Notes: generated by a model not told the origin, from the sequence alone. 64,000 nucleotides of DNA from Haemophilus parainfluenzae (GCF_003252795.1 NZ_QEPQ01000005.1:62001-126000), one strand, 5' to 3'; shown: positions 37,724 to 48,191, counted from the stretch's first letter. Numbers and translations: made by a program.

Positions 37724-38917
37724 TTAGCTAAGAAAACTGGACACATAAGAAATTATGGTTTTTCCACTTAATATTGCCATGATAATCACAACAAACCAGC
37801 CCGCAAAAGCTAAGCAAATTGGATGTTTATAGCTTCCAACAATGTCACTTCGGTAAGCGGCTAGCAGAATTAATGCGAGCGCAATTGGGAGAATTAAACC
37901 ATTCAATGTTCCCACAAAGACTAATACCGCTGCAGGTTTTCCAACTGTCACCAAAACAACCGTAGAAATCACGATAAAGGCGATAATCCAACGATTACGG
38001 TTCCGTTCAATGGTTGGGCAAAGACTGGTTAGGAAGGAAACTGAAGTATAAGCCGCACCGATAACGGATGTAATCGAAGCCGCCCAAATCACGACGCCAA
38101 ATAACACTTGCCCAAAATTCCCAGCCACATATTCAAAGGGTGTTTCTGCTGGGTTTTTAGGGTTAAGAGGAACGCCTTTTACCACAATGCCCAGTACCGC
38201 AAGAAATAACACAATTCGCATTGTTGAGGCGATCAAAATAGCCGAAACAGAGCTGCGACTCACTTCAGCCATCGCTTTTTCACCTTGAATGCCTGCGTCT
38301 AATAAACGATGGGCTCCCGCAAAGGTTATATACCCACCAACGGTTCCACCAACCAATGTCACAATGGCAATCGGATCAATCTGTTCAGGAATAAAGGTAC
38401 GATATGCCGCCTCAACAACAGGTGGTTCCGTTTTAAACATGACATAAAACGTGAGTGCAATCATGATAAAACCCATCAATTGGGCAAAGCGATCCATTAA
38501 TAATCCCGCTTCTTTACGCAAGAAAATCAAAATGGCAATAATACCGCTAATGATTGCCCCTGTTTCTGGTGCAATACCAAACATCGAGTTTAAACCAAGA
38601 CCTGCGCCCCCCACATTACCAATGTTAAAGGCGAGCCCGCCCATCACAATAAGTGCTGCAAGGAAATATCCTGCGCCAGGGAAAACCGCATTAGAAATAT
38701 CTTGTGCTCGTTTTCCTGATACCACCACAATTCGCCAAATATTAAGTTGAGCACCAATATCTAACAAAATCGATAGCAAAATCACAAAGCCAAAACTGGC
38801 TAATAAGGTATTTGTAAACGTTGCCGTTTGAGTTAAAAAGCCCGGACCTATTGCTGAAGTCGCCATTAAAAAAGCCGCCCCCAGCACCGCATTTCGGCGG
38901 TGAGTGATTGATGCCAT
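37724..38917 (-). CDS. Divergent NRAMP-family transporter of the 5-oxoprolinase operon
   Basis: This 397-residue inner-membrane protein of about 11 helices has the NRAMP fold. Position 1 of the transport site, normally DPGN in helix 1, reads IGPGFLTQT. Helix 6, normally with a metal-binding Met-Pro-His, reads GGYITFAGAHRLLDAG. Metal binding is therefore unlikely. It is the last gene of pxpB-pxpC-pxpA, and B. subtilis has a related arrangement (ycsG with ycsF/kip). Uptake of 5-oxoproline or a related compound is a reasonable guess from position only. GGGAGG gives a strong start. Confidence 0.87.
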   Translation of the reverse strand: MASITHRRNAVLGAAFLMATSAIGPGFLTQTATFTNTLLASFGFVILLSILLDIGAQLNIWRIVVVSGKRAQDISNAVFPGAGYFLAALIVMGGLAFNIGNVGGAGLGLNSMFGIAPETGAIISGIIAILIFLRKEAGLLMDRFAQLMGFIMIALTFYVMFKTEPPVVEAAYRTFIPEQIDPIAIVTLVGGTVGGYITFAGAHRLLDAGIQGEKAMAEVSRSSVSAILIASTMRIVLFLAVLGIVVKGVPLNPKNPAETPFEYVAGNFGQVLFGVVIWAASITSVIGAAYTSVSFLTSLCPTIERNRNRWIIAFIVISTVVLVTVGKPAAVLVFVGTLNGLILPIALALILLAAYRSDIVGSYKHPICLAFAGWFVVIIMAILSGKTIISYVSSFLS

Positions 38918-38965
38918 AAAGCACCTCCCTTGTTAAGTTGATGTTGTGTGTTATGTTTATTCGGC

Positions 38966-39703
38966 TTATGCCGTTATTGTTATATAATTTTTTTCTAATT
39001 CTTCCACAATGCGTGCCGCAAATTGTAGAGAATGTTGATTATCGCCATGTAAACAGATACTTTCTGCTTTTACTGGCACAAGGCTTCCATCAATGGCTTT
39101 GACTAGACCATCTGTTACCATTTGTAACACTTGTTGAATGGCTTCCTCATCAGACTCCACCATTGCATTCGGTTGCGAACGAGGTACTAAACTCCCATCA
39201 GGCATATAATGGCGATCCGCAAATACTTCAGAAATGGTTTGTAAACCTTCTTCCTCAGCTACGCGTAACATTAAGCTACCCGCCAATCCCATTAATTTTA
39301 AATTAGAATCAAATTGACGAATTGTTTGGGCAATTAAACGTGCCAACTTTTCATCTTTTGCAGCTTGGTTATATAAAGCACCGTGCGGCTTAACATAACT
39401 AATTTCCGTCCCTTCCCCATCACAAATCGCTTTTAATGCGCCAAGCTGATAACGCAAATGCGCAATTAACTCCTGTTCAGGTAAATTCATTTGAGTACGT
39501 CCAAAGTTTTCCCGATCTGGAAAGCCTGGATGAGCACCAATGCGTACCTGATTTTCTTTCGCAAATCTGACCGCACTTTGCATTTCTTTTGCTCCACCGG
39601 CATGTAAACCGCAAGCTATATTGGCAGAAGAAAGTAATTTCAATAATGCCCCATCAAAAGGAAAGCCTTCGGCAATATCGGCATTTAAATCAATTTTTTT
39701 CAT
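38966..39703 (-). CDS. pxpA: 5-oxoprolinase subunit A
   Basis: PxpA (YcsF/LamB family) is one of three subunits of the ATP-dependent bacterial 5-oxoprolinase, which opens pyroglutamate to glutamate. The 245 residues include [49 protein letters not shown] and [10 protein letters not shown], all family hallmarks. I start at the ATG of MKKIDLN (GGAG upstream), which overlaps the end of pxpC by 14 bp; a longer in-frame reading adds 12 codons without homologue support. An uptake core lies at 39570-39578. Confidence 0.96.
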   Translation of the reverse strand: MKKIDLNADIAEGFPFDGALLKLLSSANIACGLHAGGAKEMQSAVRFAKENQVRIGAHPGFPDRENFGRTQMNLPEQELIAHLRYQLGALKAICDGEGTEISYVKPHGALYNQAAKDEKLARLIAQTIRQFDSNLKLMGLAGSLMLRVAEEEGLQTISEVFADRHYMPDGSLVPRSQPNAMVESDEEAIQQVLQMVTDGLVKAIDGSLVPVKAESICLHGDNQHSLQFAARIVEELEKNYITITA

Positions 39704-40619
39704 CGGCAATTCTCCTAATTTGATCGAGGTATATCTCATTTTTACGACGTAATTTTGCGGCCTGTTCTAAACTAACTGCCTCGAATTGAATTGTTGAGCC
39801 TAAACGTACCTGTGCCAACGCACCAAGATCCGCATCGATCACATTGGCAATTTTGGGATAACCGCCCGTAGTTTGTGCATCAGCCATTAAAATAATTGGT
39901 TGACCACTTGGTGGCACTTGTACGCTACCAAATTGAATAGCATGAGAGAGCATTTCCAGCGGTTGCTTTAATTCTAATTTTTGCCCTTGAAAACGATAAC
40001 CCATGCGATCACTGTTGCTTTGCAACGTCCATTTACTTCGCCACCAATAATATTGGGATTTTCGTTTAAATGCCTGATATTCAGAGGACGGTAACGCATG
40101 AATAGTATGTTTAAGTGGAATAGGTGCAATCCCAATTTCACTACGCAAAATAGGATCATTTACCGTTTGTAGTTGATCGCCTGCTTGTAAACAACGCCCT
40201 TCTACACCGCCTATTTGAGCACGAAGATCTGTACTACAAGAGTTCAATTCTTGGGGGAAGACAAAACCACCTTGAACACATAAATAGCCATACATACCAA
40301 TTTTAGCACGTACCATTTTCAGAACTTGCCCGGTTCGTGCCTGATAACGCCAGTAAGCAAAAACCGGTTTATCATCTAAGGTCATTTCATAAAATGCCCC
40401 AGTGACACAAAAATTCATATCCTGCTGGAATTGCAATGTAATACCACCTAAAGGGACTTCGATTGCTGGGGCTCCTTCTGCATTTCCCAGCAGAATATTG
40501 CCTGCACGTAGTGCTAATTTGTCCATTGCCCCACAACGACTGATTCCAAATCGACGTAAACCAAAACGGCCTAAATCCTGAATTGTGGCACGGGATTGCA
40601 CATCAATAACATGAATCAT
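39690..40619 (-). CDS. pxpC: 5-oxoprolinase subunit C (KipA-like)
   Basis: A 309-residue member of the biotin-dependent carboxyltransferase/allophanate-hydrolase AHS2 family. The N-terminus [24 protein letters not shown] and the later [25 protein letters not shown] are diagnostic. With PxpA and PxpB it forms the ATP-dependent oxoprolinase. It overlaps pxpB by 4 bp and pxpA by 14 bp, so the three subunits are made together by coupled translation. Confidence 0.95.
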   Translation of the reverse strand: MIHVIDVQSRATIQDLGRFGLRRFGISRCGAMDKLALRAGNILLGNAEGAPAIEVPLGGITLQFQQDMNFCVTGAFYEMTLDDKPVFAYWRYQARTGQVLKMVRAKIGMYGYLCVQGGFVFPQELNSCSTDLRAQIGGVEGRCLQAGDQLQTVNDPILRSEIGIAPIPLKHTIHALPSSEYQAFKRKSQYYWWRSKWTLQSNSDRMGYRFQGQKLELKQPLEMLSHAIQFGSVQVPPSGQPIILMADAQTTGGYPKIANVIDADLGALAQVRLGSTIQFEAVSLEQAAKLRRKNEIYLDQIRRIADEKN

Positions 40620-41257
40620 AATTCAATGCCCTCCACAATAAATTTCACTGTATCGCCAGCTTGTAATAAAGTAGGTTGTGCTTGATTTTTGTCAAAGAGC
40701 GCTTGTTTGGTATGGCCGATTAATTGCCATCCACCTGGCGAGGAAAATGGATAAATGCCAGTTTGAGATCCACCAATACCCACAGAACCTGCAGGAACAA
40801 CTGTTCTTGGTGTGGCACGACGAGGCGTGTGTAAGCATTCTGGTAAACCGCCCAAATAAGGAAAGCCTGGTTGGAAACCAATCATATACACGGTATAGAT
40901 AGGTTCACTGTGCATTTGAACTATCCGTTCAGGAGTAGTGTTATGTAACTTGGCGACTTCAGACAAGTCCTGGCCGAATTCACCGCCATAAATTACGGGA
41001 ATTTCAATATGACGACCTTGAAACGTAGAGACTTTCAATTCTGCCCAATGTTGTTCTAAGCGTTGAATAAGCGGTTCAAAATCCACATAAAAATCCGTGA
41101 AGACCGTAAGATTATTCATTCCCACGACAACTTCTACAATATCTTGCTCAGACTGTAGTTGATTGGCAAACGCCCAGAGTTGGCGTTGTTGTTGAAGTGA
41201 AGCTGGTGGTGGTAAAGAGCAAACCACCGCCGACTCGCTGATCGGGGTTATATTCAT
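40616..41257 (-). CDS. pxpB: 5-oxoprolinase subunit B (KipI-like)
   Basis: A 213-residue AHS1-family subunit, with IPVIYGGEFGQDLSEVA, YMIGFQPGFPYLGGLP, TPRRATPRTVVPAGSVGIGG and GIYPFSSPGGWQLIG. It leads the operon pxpB-pxpC-pxpA-NRAMP-like. In B. subtilis the homologue was first described as the KipI sporulation kinase inhibitor, but the metabolic role fits here. The upstream region shared with fbp carries CRP-like and FNR-like sites. Confidence 0.95.
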   Translation of the reverse strand: MNITPISESAVVCSLPPPASLQQQRQLWAFANQLQSEQDIVEVVVGMNNLTVFTDFYVDFEPLIQRLEQHWAELKVSTFQGRHIEIPVIYGGEFGQDLSEVAKLHNTTPERIVQMHSEPIYTVYMIGFQPGFPYLGGLPECLHTPRRATPRTVVPAGSVGIGGSQTGIYPFSSPGGWQLIGHTKQALFDKNQAQPTLLQAGDTVKFIVEGIEL

Positions 41258-41362
41258 AGGATACCCTTTATTGTGATGTTGTGTTGTTTGTTATTTTTTT
41301 GTTACACCTCTCTTTTAAAGGATATTTATAGGTTTTGTCAAGGTTTTGTGTTGAAAATAAAG

Positions 41363-41378
41363 TGTGATGCAGATCTCA
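41363..41378. promoter_or_regulatory. CRP-like site between pxpB and fbp
   Basis: TGTGA-TGCAGA-TCTCA matches 9 of 10 consensus positions. It lies about 105 bp from both start codons. Confidence 0.55.
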
Positions 41379-41389
41379 TTATTCATATT

Positions 41390-41403
41390 TTGATCTCAAT
41401 CAA
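41390..41403. promoter_or_regulatory. Consensus FNR box between pxpB and fbp
   Basis: TTGAT-CTCA-ATCAA is a perfect FNR palindrome. A TATAAT -10 follows at 41419-41424, placing the box over the -35 region of the fbp promoter. Confidence 0.75.
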
Positions 41404-41465
41404 AATTATGAAATAGCGTATAATCAAGGTGTCTGTTACTTAACAATGATAAAAAAGGAATAAAA

Positions 41466-42470
41466 ATGAAAACATTGAGTGAATTTATTGTTGAACGCCA
41501 AGCAGAGTACCCAAATGCAAAAGGGGAACTTAGTGGTATTTTGTCTTCTATTCGTTTATTAGCAAAAATCATTCATCGTGATATCAACAAAGCGGGTTTA
41601 ACCAATATCCTTGGCCAGTCTGGTGTTGAAAACGTGCAAGGTGAAAGCCAAATGAAATTGGACCTATTCGCCCATAACACCATGAATGCGGCTCTTATGT
41701 CGCGTGAAGAGGTAGCGGGTTTTGCTTCAGAGGAAGAAGAAAGCTTTATCGCTTTTGATACTGAACGTGCTCGTAATGCGAAATATATTATTTTGACCGA
41801 TCCTCTTGATGGTTCATCCAATATTGATGTGAACGTTTCTGTTGGGACGATCTTCTCTATTTACCGTCGTGTTTCACCAATTGGCTCACCTGTTACTTTA
41901 GAAGACTTTATGCAACCGGGTAATAAACAAGTGGCTGCGGGTTATATCGTATATGGTTCTTCAACCATGTTAGTCTATACCACTGGTCATGGGGTGAATG
42001 GCTTCACTTACGATCCATCTATCGGTACATTCTGTCTTTCTCATGAAAATATGCAAATGCCAAAAGACGGTAAAATCTACTCTATCAACGAAGGACAATA
42101 TCTTAAATTCCCACAAGGGGTAAAAAAATACATTAAATACTGCCAAGAGGAAGACAAAGCAACTAACCGTCCTTATGCATCACGTTATATTGGTTCATTA
42201 GTGGCAGACTTCCACCGTAACTTATTAAAAGGCGGTATCTACATTTATCCAAGTGCAACTAACTATCCAAATGGTAAGCTTCGTTTGCTTTATGAAGGGA
42301 ATCCAATTGCATTCTTAGCGGAACAAGCGGGCGGTATTGCCTCTGATGGTTACAATCGAATTTTAGATATTCAACCAACTGAGCTTCACCAACGTGTACC
42401 ACTTTTCGTCGGTTCAGCAGAAATGGTGAAAAAAGCAGAAGAAATGATGAGAGAATTCAAAGAAGATTAA
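41466..42470 (+). CDS. fbp: Fructose-1,6-bisphosphatase, class I
   Basis: The gluconeogenic phosphatase that makes fructose-6-phosphate. The 334 residues match E. coli Fbp. Metal- and substrate-binding motifs are [39 protein letters not shown] and [29 protein letters not shown] precedes the ATG. A TATAAT -10 with an overlapping FNR box and a CRP-like site upstream suggest redox and carbon control. Confidence 0.98.
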   Translation: MKTLSEFIVERQAEYPNAKGELSGILSSIRLLAKIIHRDINKAGLTNILGQSGVENVQGESQMKLDLFAHNTMNAALMSREEVAGFASEEEESFIAFDTERARNAKYIILTDPLDGSSNIDVNVSVGTIFSIYRRVSPIGSPVTLEDFMQPGNKQVAAGYIVYGSSTMLVYTTGHGVNGFTYDPSIGTFCLSHENMQMPKDGKIYSINEGQYLKFPQGVKKYIKYCQEEDKATNRPYASRYIGSLVADFHRNLLKGGIYIYPSATNYPNGKLRLLYEGNPIAFLAEQAGGIASDGYNRILDIQPTELHQRVPLFVGSAEMVKKAEEMMREFKED

Positions 42471-42476
42471 ATTCTT

Positions 42477-42507
42477 AAAGTGCGGTCAATTTTGACCGCA
42501 CTTTTTT
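42477..42507 (+). terminator. USS-pair terminator after fbp
   Basis: AAAGTGCGGTCAA and TTGACCGCACTTT are separated by two bases and followed by a T run. Confidence 0.88.
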
Positions 42508-42514
42508 AGCAAAC

Positions 42515-42550
42515 AAAAAGGCGAACCGTATCGTATCAGTTCGCCTTTTT
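42515..42550. terminator. Terminator of lptFG (bidirectional)
   Basis: AAAAAGGCGAAC and GTTCGCCTTTTT form a 12-bp stem around a 12-base loop, with A/T runs on both sides. Confidence 0.85.
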
Positions 42551-42565
42551 CATTTTTTGTATCAA

Positions 42566-43645
42566 TTAATCTCGTTTTCTCGCGAGTAGCCACCAAATAA
42601 TCGCCATAAATAAGAGGCTTGGCATCAGCGCACCTAGAAAAGCTGGTGCATTAAATACCACACTCATTTGTCCAAAAATTTCATTGACAACATAGAACAA
42701 GAATCCAAAGCAAATCCCCGTGACGATTCTCGCCCCTGCGGTGACACTACGTAATGAACCGAAGATAAAAGATAACGCAAGCATCATCATCACACCTACA
42801 GAAACAGGCTGTAAAATCTTACGCCAATAGGTTAATTCAAAACGACGAGAGTCCTGTCCTGTTTGTTTTAAGAACGCAATATATTCATACAAGCCTGAAA
42901 TGGATAATGATGTTGGACGTAATGAAACTGCGCCTAATTTATCTGGCGTTAAGCTCGTCGCCCAATCTTCTGTTAAACGGTTTGTCGTGGTAATTTGCTC
43001 TTTTGATACTGCTGAATTATTGACTTGATGTAACTGCCATTGATTATTTTCTGCAGAATATTGTGCTTGATTCGCATGCTTTAAATGAGTGAGGTTACGC
43101 TGGTCATCAAAAGTATAAATATAAATATCTTCTAATTTCGCATCATCGGTAATACGACGAACATACACGAAATTATTACCGTCTTTTGCCCATACACCAT
43201 TTTTCACCGAAAGCATTGAACCACCGGAAAGTGCACGAGTACGCATATCACGAGCAAACTGTTCAGTTTGTGGAATCCCCCACTCACCAATAATCATGGT
43301 AAAAAGTACCAGTGGAAGTGCCGTTTTCATGACGGCTAATCCAATTTTAAAGCGAGAAAAACCCGCAGATTGCATGACCACCAATTCACTTCGGCTGGCT
43401 AAATTACCTAACGCAATTAAGGCTCCTAACAAGGCTGCCATTGGGAAAAAAGTTTCTACATCTTTTGGCATCGTTAAACCTGTATAAGCCACGGCTTGCC
43501 AAATATCATAAGAGCCTTTACCTACGCTACGAAATTGCTCTACAAATTTGATAATTGCCGAAAGACCAACTAACGTAAATAGTGTGGCAAAAATTGCCCC
43601 TAAGATGCTTTTACCGATATAACGATCAAGAGTATTCATCAACAT
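42566..43645 (-). CDS. lptG: LPS export ABC transporter permease LptG
   Basis: This is a membrane half-permease of the LptB2FG complex that pulls lipopolysaccharide from the inner membrane into the Lpt bridge. Its 359 residues comprise six helices, with a periplasmic beta-jellyroll domain between helices 3 and 4 (about 130-265). An alternative ATG lies two codons in (MNTLDRY). AAGGAT precedes the first ATG. It begins 5 bp after the lptF stop, in one operon. Confidence 0.95.
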   Translation of the reverse strand: MLMNTLDRYIGKSILGAIFATLFTLVGLSAIIKFVEQFRSVGKGSYDIWQAVAYTGLTMPKDVETFFPMAALLGALIALGNLASRSELVVMQSAGFSRFKIGLAVMKTALPLVLFTMIIGEWGIPQTEQFARDMRTRALSGGSMLSVKNGVWAKDGNNFVYVRRITDDAKLEDIYIYTFDDQRNLTHLKHANQAQYSAENNQWQLHQVNNSAVSKEQITTTNRLTEDWATSLTPDKLGAVSLRPTSLSISGLYEYIAFLKQTGQDSRRFELTYWRKILQPVSVGVMMMLALSFIFGSLRSVTAGARIVTGICFGFLFYVVNEIFGQMSVVFNAPAFLGALMPSLLFMAIIWWLLARKRD

Positions 43646-43650
43646 TGTTA

Positions 43651-44742
43651 TTATCCTTTTCTGAATACACGACGGAGTTTATGCATAGCGGTGCTATCCC
43701 AACTATTCAGCACAATTCCTAAAATTAAAAAGGCGATATTTACCAACGGCATTAACAAACCTGCATCAAGCTTACCTGCGCCACCCGCAGATTTAAATGA
43801 GCTTTGTAATAAGAAGTAAATTAAATAAAGCAATAATGCCGGTAAGATTTTCGCAAAACGGCCTTGGCGAGGATTTACTTTACTCATTGGTACAGCAATA
43901 AGCGCCATTAAAGGCACCGCTAAAATTAAAGTAATACGCCAATGCAATTCTGCTTTGGCTGCGGGACTTTTATCTTTTAATAATTGTTCAAAAGATAATT
44001 CAGCCGCTTCATCGCTTTCTGTATTTGTCTCTTGATGGCCTAAATACGCTTGGTAATCATCAAAATGTGTAATACGAAAATCAGGAAGTACCGAAGTCCC
44101 TTCGACACGCAAGGTATTTTGTAAATTTAGCACTTGATCGCCATTTGGTAAGGCTTTTAATTCGCCTTTTTCAGCAGTCACCACTGATGGCTTCGTTTGG
44201 CCTTTGGCTTTCATTTGGAAAAGATAAACATCACTGATTTGATTACCATTAATCTTATCAATGAATAAAACGAAATTATTGTTACTTGTGGACATGAATT
44301 GACCCGAAGTCAACGCACCCATGGTGGGATTTGCTTTAGCATCTTCAACAATAGCTGCTTGTTTTTGAATCGCCCATGGGGAAAGCCATAAAGCGTTGTA
44401 AGCGGCCAAGCCCGCTGTGAGTAAAGAAAGAATTAACGCCACGCGAACAAGAATACGTTGACCCACACCGCAGGCTCGCATAACGGTGATCTCACTTTCT
44501 GCATAGAGTCGACCGAAAGTTAGCAAAATGGCGATAAACAAACATAATGGCAACATTAATTGCGCCATTGTTGGCATCCCTAATCCGAGTAAAGAGAAGA
44601 CAAGATCGGCAGGCACTTTACCATTTGCTGCTGAACCAAGCACGCGAACAAGTTGTTGGCTGAAGAAAATTAAAAGCAAAATAAACAAAATCGCAATTTG
44701 GCTTTTAAAGACTTCTTTTGTTAAATATCGGGTTAATATCAT
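43651..44742 (-). CDS. lptF: LPS export ABC transporter permease LptF
   Basis: The partner permease of LptG, 363 residues with the same six-helix plus periplasmic-domain plan. The N-terminus [15 protein letters not shown] is typical. The C-terminus is a short cytosolic basic tail. LptB and the Lpt bridge genes are not in this window. The gene is divergent from pepA over about 100 bp, the order lptG-lptF-pepA of H. influenzae and E. coli. Confidence 0.95.
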   Translation of the reverse strand: MILTRYLTKEVFKSQIAILFILLLIFFSQQLVRVLGSAANGKVPADLVFSLLGLGMPTMAQLMLPLCLFIAILLTFGRLYAESEITVMRACGVGQRILVRVALILSLLTAGLAAYNALWLSPWAIQKQAAIVEDAKANPTMGALTSGQFMSTSNNNFVLFIDKINGNQISDVYLFQMKAKGQTKPSVVTAEKGELKALPNGDQVLNLQNTLRVEGTSVLPDFRITHFDDYQAYLGHQETNTESDEAAELSFEQLLKDKSPAAKAELHWRITLILAVPLMALIAVPMSKVNPRQGRFAKILPALLLYLIYFLLQSSFKSAGGAGKLDAGLLMPLVNIAFLILGIVLNSWDSTAMHKLRRVFRKG

Positions 44743-44846
44743 TCTTTTTTCTAACTAAAAAACACGGGAAACTGGCTAATTTAGATGGCGTATGATACCT
44801 TATTTTCACTGATTTAAATAGCAAATTAGCAACATAAGGAAATAAC

Positions 44847-46322
44847 ATGAAATATCGAGCAAACTCAACCGCACTTTCTCAATCAACCGATTGCCTCATC
44901 ATCGGCATTTATGAGAACAATGAATTGACAAAAAGTTTCAATGAAATCGACCAAATCACAAAAGGCTACCTCAGTCAGTTAGCCCAAAGCCAAGATCTTT
45001 CAGGCAAAATTGGCCAAGCGACTCTGCTTCATTCGTTACCAAATCTTGCCGCTAAACGCGTGTTAGTAGCAGGTTGTGGCAAAAGAGGGGAAACGACTGA
45101 ACGCCAATTTAAACAAATCATCCAACGTGTTACCCAAACATTAAAAGAATTAACTATTCAACAAGCAGTAAATAATTTAACGGATGTGGAAATCAAAGAT
45201 CGCGATCTATTTTGGAATGTGCGTTTTACCGTTGAAACCATCGAACATAGTCTTTATCAATTTGATGAATTTAAGAGTAAAAAAGCGGATGCTATCGCAC
45301 TTCAAGAAATCATTTTTAATACCGATGACGCACAAGCTAAGCAAGCCATCGCAGAAGCTCAAGCCATTGCAAATGGTGTAAAAGCTGCACGTAATATCGC
45401 GAATATGCCACCTAATATTTGTACACCGGCTTATTTAGCAGAACAAGCTAAAAAATTAGCTGAAACATCAACCGCACTTTCACTCGATGTGGTTGATGAA
45501 GAAGACATGACAAAACTTGGCATGAATGCGTATTTAGCCGTATCTCGCGGTTCACAAAACCCAGCTTATATGTCTATTTTACATTTCAACAATGCGCCTG
45601 ATAAAAACGCAAAACCAATCGTGTTAGTGGGTAAAGGTTTAACCTTTGATGCGGGCGGAATTTCTTTAAAACCTGCCGCAGATATGGATGAAATGAAATA
45701 CGATATGTGCGGTGCAGCGTCTGTTTTCGGAACAATGAAAGCTATTGCAGAATTAAATCTGCCATTAAATGTCATTGGTGTATTAGCTGGTTGTGAAAAC
45801 TTACCTGATGGCAATGCCTATCGTCCAGGTGATATTCTTACCACAATGAATGGTTTAACCGTAGAAGTATTAAATACTGACGCTGAAGGACGTTTAGTAC
45901 TTTGTGATGCGCTCACCTATGTAGAACGTTTTGAACCGCAATATGTGATTGATATTGCAACCCTAACAGGTGCTTGCGTAGTTGCCTTAGGTCAACATAA
46001 CAGCGGCTTAGTTTCAACTGATGATGTCTTAGCAGAACAGTTATTACAAGCTGCACAACAAACTACTGATAAAGCTTGGCGTTTACCGTTAAGTGAAGAA
46101 TATCAAGAGCAATTAAAATCTCCATTTGCTGATTTAGCCAATATTGGGGGTCGCTGGGGCGGAGCGATTACTGCTGGAGCATTCCTCTCTAACTTTACGA
46201 AAAAATACACTTGGGCGCATTTAGATATTGCGGGAACAGCTTGGCTTCAAGGTGCCAACAAAGGTGCAACAGGTCGTCCAGTATCTTTATTAACACAATT
46301 CTTAATTAACCAAACTAAATAA
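44847..46322 (+). CDS. pepA: Leucyl aminopeptidase PepA
   Basis: A hexameric M17 aminopeptidase of 491 residues. In E. coli it also acts as a DNA-binding accessory factor for Xer recombination and carAB control. The metal-binding core is [29 protein letters not shown] and the signature [10 protein letters not shown]. The N-terminal domain (about 1-170) is the variable one. Two uptake cores lie inside the gene (44868, 45471), both encoding Thr-Ala-Leu. Confidence 0.97.
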   Translation: MKYRANSTALSQSTDCLIIGIYENNELTKSFNEIDQITKGYLSQLAQSQDLSGKIGQATLLHSLPNLAAKRVLVAGCGKRGETTERQFKQIIQRVTQTLKELTIQQAVNNLTDVEIKDRDLFWNVRFTVETIEHSLYQFDEFKSKKADAIALQEIIFNTDDAQAKQAIAEAQAIANGVKAARNIANMPPNICTPAYLAEQAKKLAETSTALSLDVVDEEDMTKLGMNAYLAVSRGSQNPAYMSILHFNNAPDKNAKPIVLVGKGLTFDAGGISLKPAADMDEMKYDMCGAASVFGTMKAIAELNLPLNVIGVLAGCENLPDGNAYRPGDILTTMNGLTVEVLNTDAEGRLVLCDALTYVERFEPQYVIDIATLTGACVVALGQHNSGLVSTDDVLAEQLLQAAQQTTDKAWRLPLSEEYQEQLKSPFADLANIGGRWGGAITAGAFLSNFTKKYTWAHLDIAGTAWLQGANKGATGRPVSLLTQFLINQTK

Positions 46323-46331
46323 TTAATATAT

Positions 46332-46366
46332 AGGGCTAACATTACGTTAGTCCTAAATTTTTCTAA
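46332..46366 (+). terminator. Terminator of pepA
   Basis: AGGGCTAAC / GTTAGTCCT (one G:T pair) with a 5-base loop is followed by AAATTTTTCT. Confidence 0.75.
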
Positions 46367-46381
46367 AAATCTGACCGCACT

Positions 46382-47233
46382 TTATTCCAATTCGAATTCC
46401 ATCAGTAATGGATTATGATCTGACGAAGTAACCACTTCTGATGTCGCACTTACCACTTTTACGTCTCGCGTAAAAATATAATCCAGTGGATACCCTAAAA
46501 ATCTAACCCGCTCATCTTGAGTGAGCGCCACAGAATCTAAGCTATATTTTTGCATCAGATTATTCACTAAATTCAGACGACGTTCATTCCACGCATTAAA
46601 ATCACCAGACATGATGATAGGACCTTGATGATTTTCAATAAAGGAAAATAGTTGTTCTAACTGAGTTTGATAAGCAGAAATCCCCCATTCAAAATTAATT
46701 AAATGTACATTAATAAGCAGCAAGCTATCGCCTTTTTCTAATGGAAAACTCATCACACTTGCCACTTTAGGGATTTGTATTAATGGTTCTGCAACACCAC
46801 CACCGCAATACCATTCTGGTTGCGTGTTGGTGAATGTCTTGACACCCGATAAGAGATCTTTAAAAGAAAAAGAAGATACAAAAAGTGTGGTCGAAAATGT
46901 ACTTAAATTTTGATGCTGCGTCGCCTCTTGTAATAACACAAAATCCGCTTGTTTAGAGAGGCGCGCTAAATCTTCTTGCCAGCCTTCATCTTGTCCTTTA
47001 TGCACATTCCAAGTTATTAAATGAAAACGAGAAGTGGCTAATTTAGGTACTGAATCGCTAGCCTTGTCACATTTCATATTTAACTTGTTTTCAAAAGGAA
47101 TATAACTCACTTTTTGTGACGTATTTAGTTGAATAAATGTACCGTCAAAAATCGTTAAATTCGTAAGAAAATATCCAACACCTAAAACCACTAACACTAA
47201 GCCAATAGCCAAAAATCGATAGATTCGCTTCAT
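46382..47233 (-). CDS. yafD: YafD-like endonuclease/exonuclease/phosphatase family protein
   Basis: A 283-residue protein with an N-terminal membrane anchor (about 5-27) and an exonuclease III/DNase I-like domain: TWNVHKGQ, FVLLQEATQ, SGDFNAWNERR and SSDHNPLLMEFE hold the catalytic N, E, D/N and DH residues. It belongs to UPF0294 (YafD); the substrate is unknown. I start at MKRIYRF, preceded by GAGGGGAT. The stop codon abuts an uptake core (46374-46382). Confidence 0.88.
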   Translation of the reverse strand: MKRIYRFLAIGLVLVVLGVGYFLTNLTIFDGTFIQLNTSQKVSYIPFENKLNMKCDKASDSVPKLATSRFHLITWNVHKGQDEGWQEDLARLSKQADFVLLQEATQHQNLSTFSTTLFVSSFSFKDLLSGVKTFTNTQPEWYCGGGVAEPLIQIPKVASVMSFPLEKGDSLLLINVHLINFEWGISAYQTQLEQLFSFIENHQGPIIMSGDFNAWNERRLNLVNNLMQKYSLDSVALTQDERVRFLGYPLDYIFTRDVKVVSATSEVVTSSDHNPLLMEFELE

Positions 47234-47342
47234 TATTATCCCCTCTCTATGCTCGAATAATAACACCTCATCAAAGCAATGCAACTTTCACTTTAATACG
47301 CATCAATACCTACCTACAACACGGTAACTTTAACTTTTAGCT

Positions 47343-47356
47343 TTGATTTAAATCAT
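47343..47356. promoter_or_regulatory. FNR-like box upstream of ytfE
   Basis: TTGAT-TTAA-ATCAT matches the FNR palindrome at all but the last base, about 95 bp before the ytfE ATG. NsrR-like control is also possible, but I see no clear NsrR site. Confidence 0.6.
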
Positions 47357-47447
47357 ACTTTGCTAAAAAATCCGTTGCATTTTTCTTTCATTATCTTAGT
47401 ATTTCACTCAACTTTTTAACTCTACCTAATCAATAAGGAGATTCATT

Positions 47448-48122
47448 ATGTCTTTTGGAGATAAAAAATTAAGTGAAATCGCTGTCAGCGTACCCGGCTC
47501 AACTTCTCTACTTCGTAAATACGATTTGGATTTCTGCTGTGGTGGTTCCGATACACTTGCAAACGCAGCGGCAGAAAAAGGATTAAATTTAGCAGAAATT
47601 GAAACCCGTTTAACCGAGCTTCAAAACAGCAAAGCAGAAAACCCTGAAGAATATTGGGTTAATGCAACTTATCCTGAAATTATCGATCATATTTTAGTTC
47701 GCTACCATCAACGTCACCGTGAACAACTTCAAGAATTAATCGTCTTAGCGGATCGTGTAGAAAGTGTTCATGGCGATCGTGAAGATTGCCCAATAGGTGT
47801 TGCGGCTGAATTACGCAATGTCTATGAAGATTTGAGCAACCATATGATGAAAGAAGAGCATGTGCTTTTCCCAATGATCAAAGCCGGTAACTATATGATG
47901 GCGCAAATGCCAATTCGTATGATGGAAATGGAACATGCAGAACACGGCGAACATTTAGATGTATTGAAATCATTAACAAATAATATGACGCCTCCAGCAG
48001 ATGCTTGTAATACATGGCGCGCACTTTATAGTGGCATCCAAGAATTTGCAGATGATTTAATGATGCATATTCACCGTGAAAACAATATTTTATTCCCACG
48101 TGTTATTGCTGAAAATCACTAA
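47448..48122 (+). CDS. ytfE: Repair of iron centres protein YtfE (RIC)
   Basis: A cytosolic diiron protein that repairs iron-sulfur clusters damaged by nitric oxide or oxidants. The 224 residues contain an N-terminal ScdA/DUF542 domain with the CC motif (YDLDFCCGG) and a C-terminal hemerythrin-like four-helix bundle with regularly spaced metal ligands (HQRHREQL, HMMKEEHVLFP, MEHAEHGEH, MMHIHRENNILFPR). AAGGAG gives a clear start. It is monocistronic with an FNR-like box upstream and a hairpin behind. Confidence 0.96.
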   Translation: MSFGDKKLSEIAVSVPGSTSLLRKYDLDFCCGGSDTLANAAAEKGLNLAEIETRLTELQNSKAENPEEYWVNATYPEIIDHILVRYHQRHREQLQELIVLADRVESVHGDREDCPIGVAAELRNVYEDLSNHMMKEEHVLFPMIKAGNYMMAQMPIRMMEMEHAEHGEHLDVLKSLTNNMTPPADACNTWRALYSGIQEFADDLMMHIHRENNILFPRVIAENH

Positions 48123-48140
48123 GAGCAAATCATATAAAGA

Positions 48141-48170
48141 AAAGGGGCGAAATCATTCGCCCTTTAAATT
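48141..48170 (+). terminator. Terminator of ytfE
   Basis: AAAGGGGCGAA and TTCGCCCTTT pair with a single bulged G and run into TAAATTT. Confidence 0.65.
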
Positions 48171-48191
48171 TAGCTTAAAACTGACCGCACT

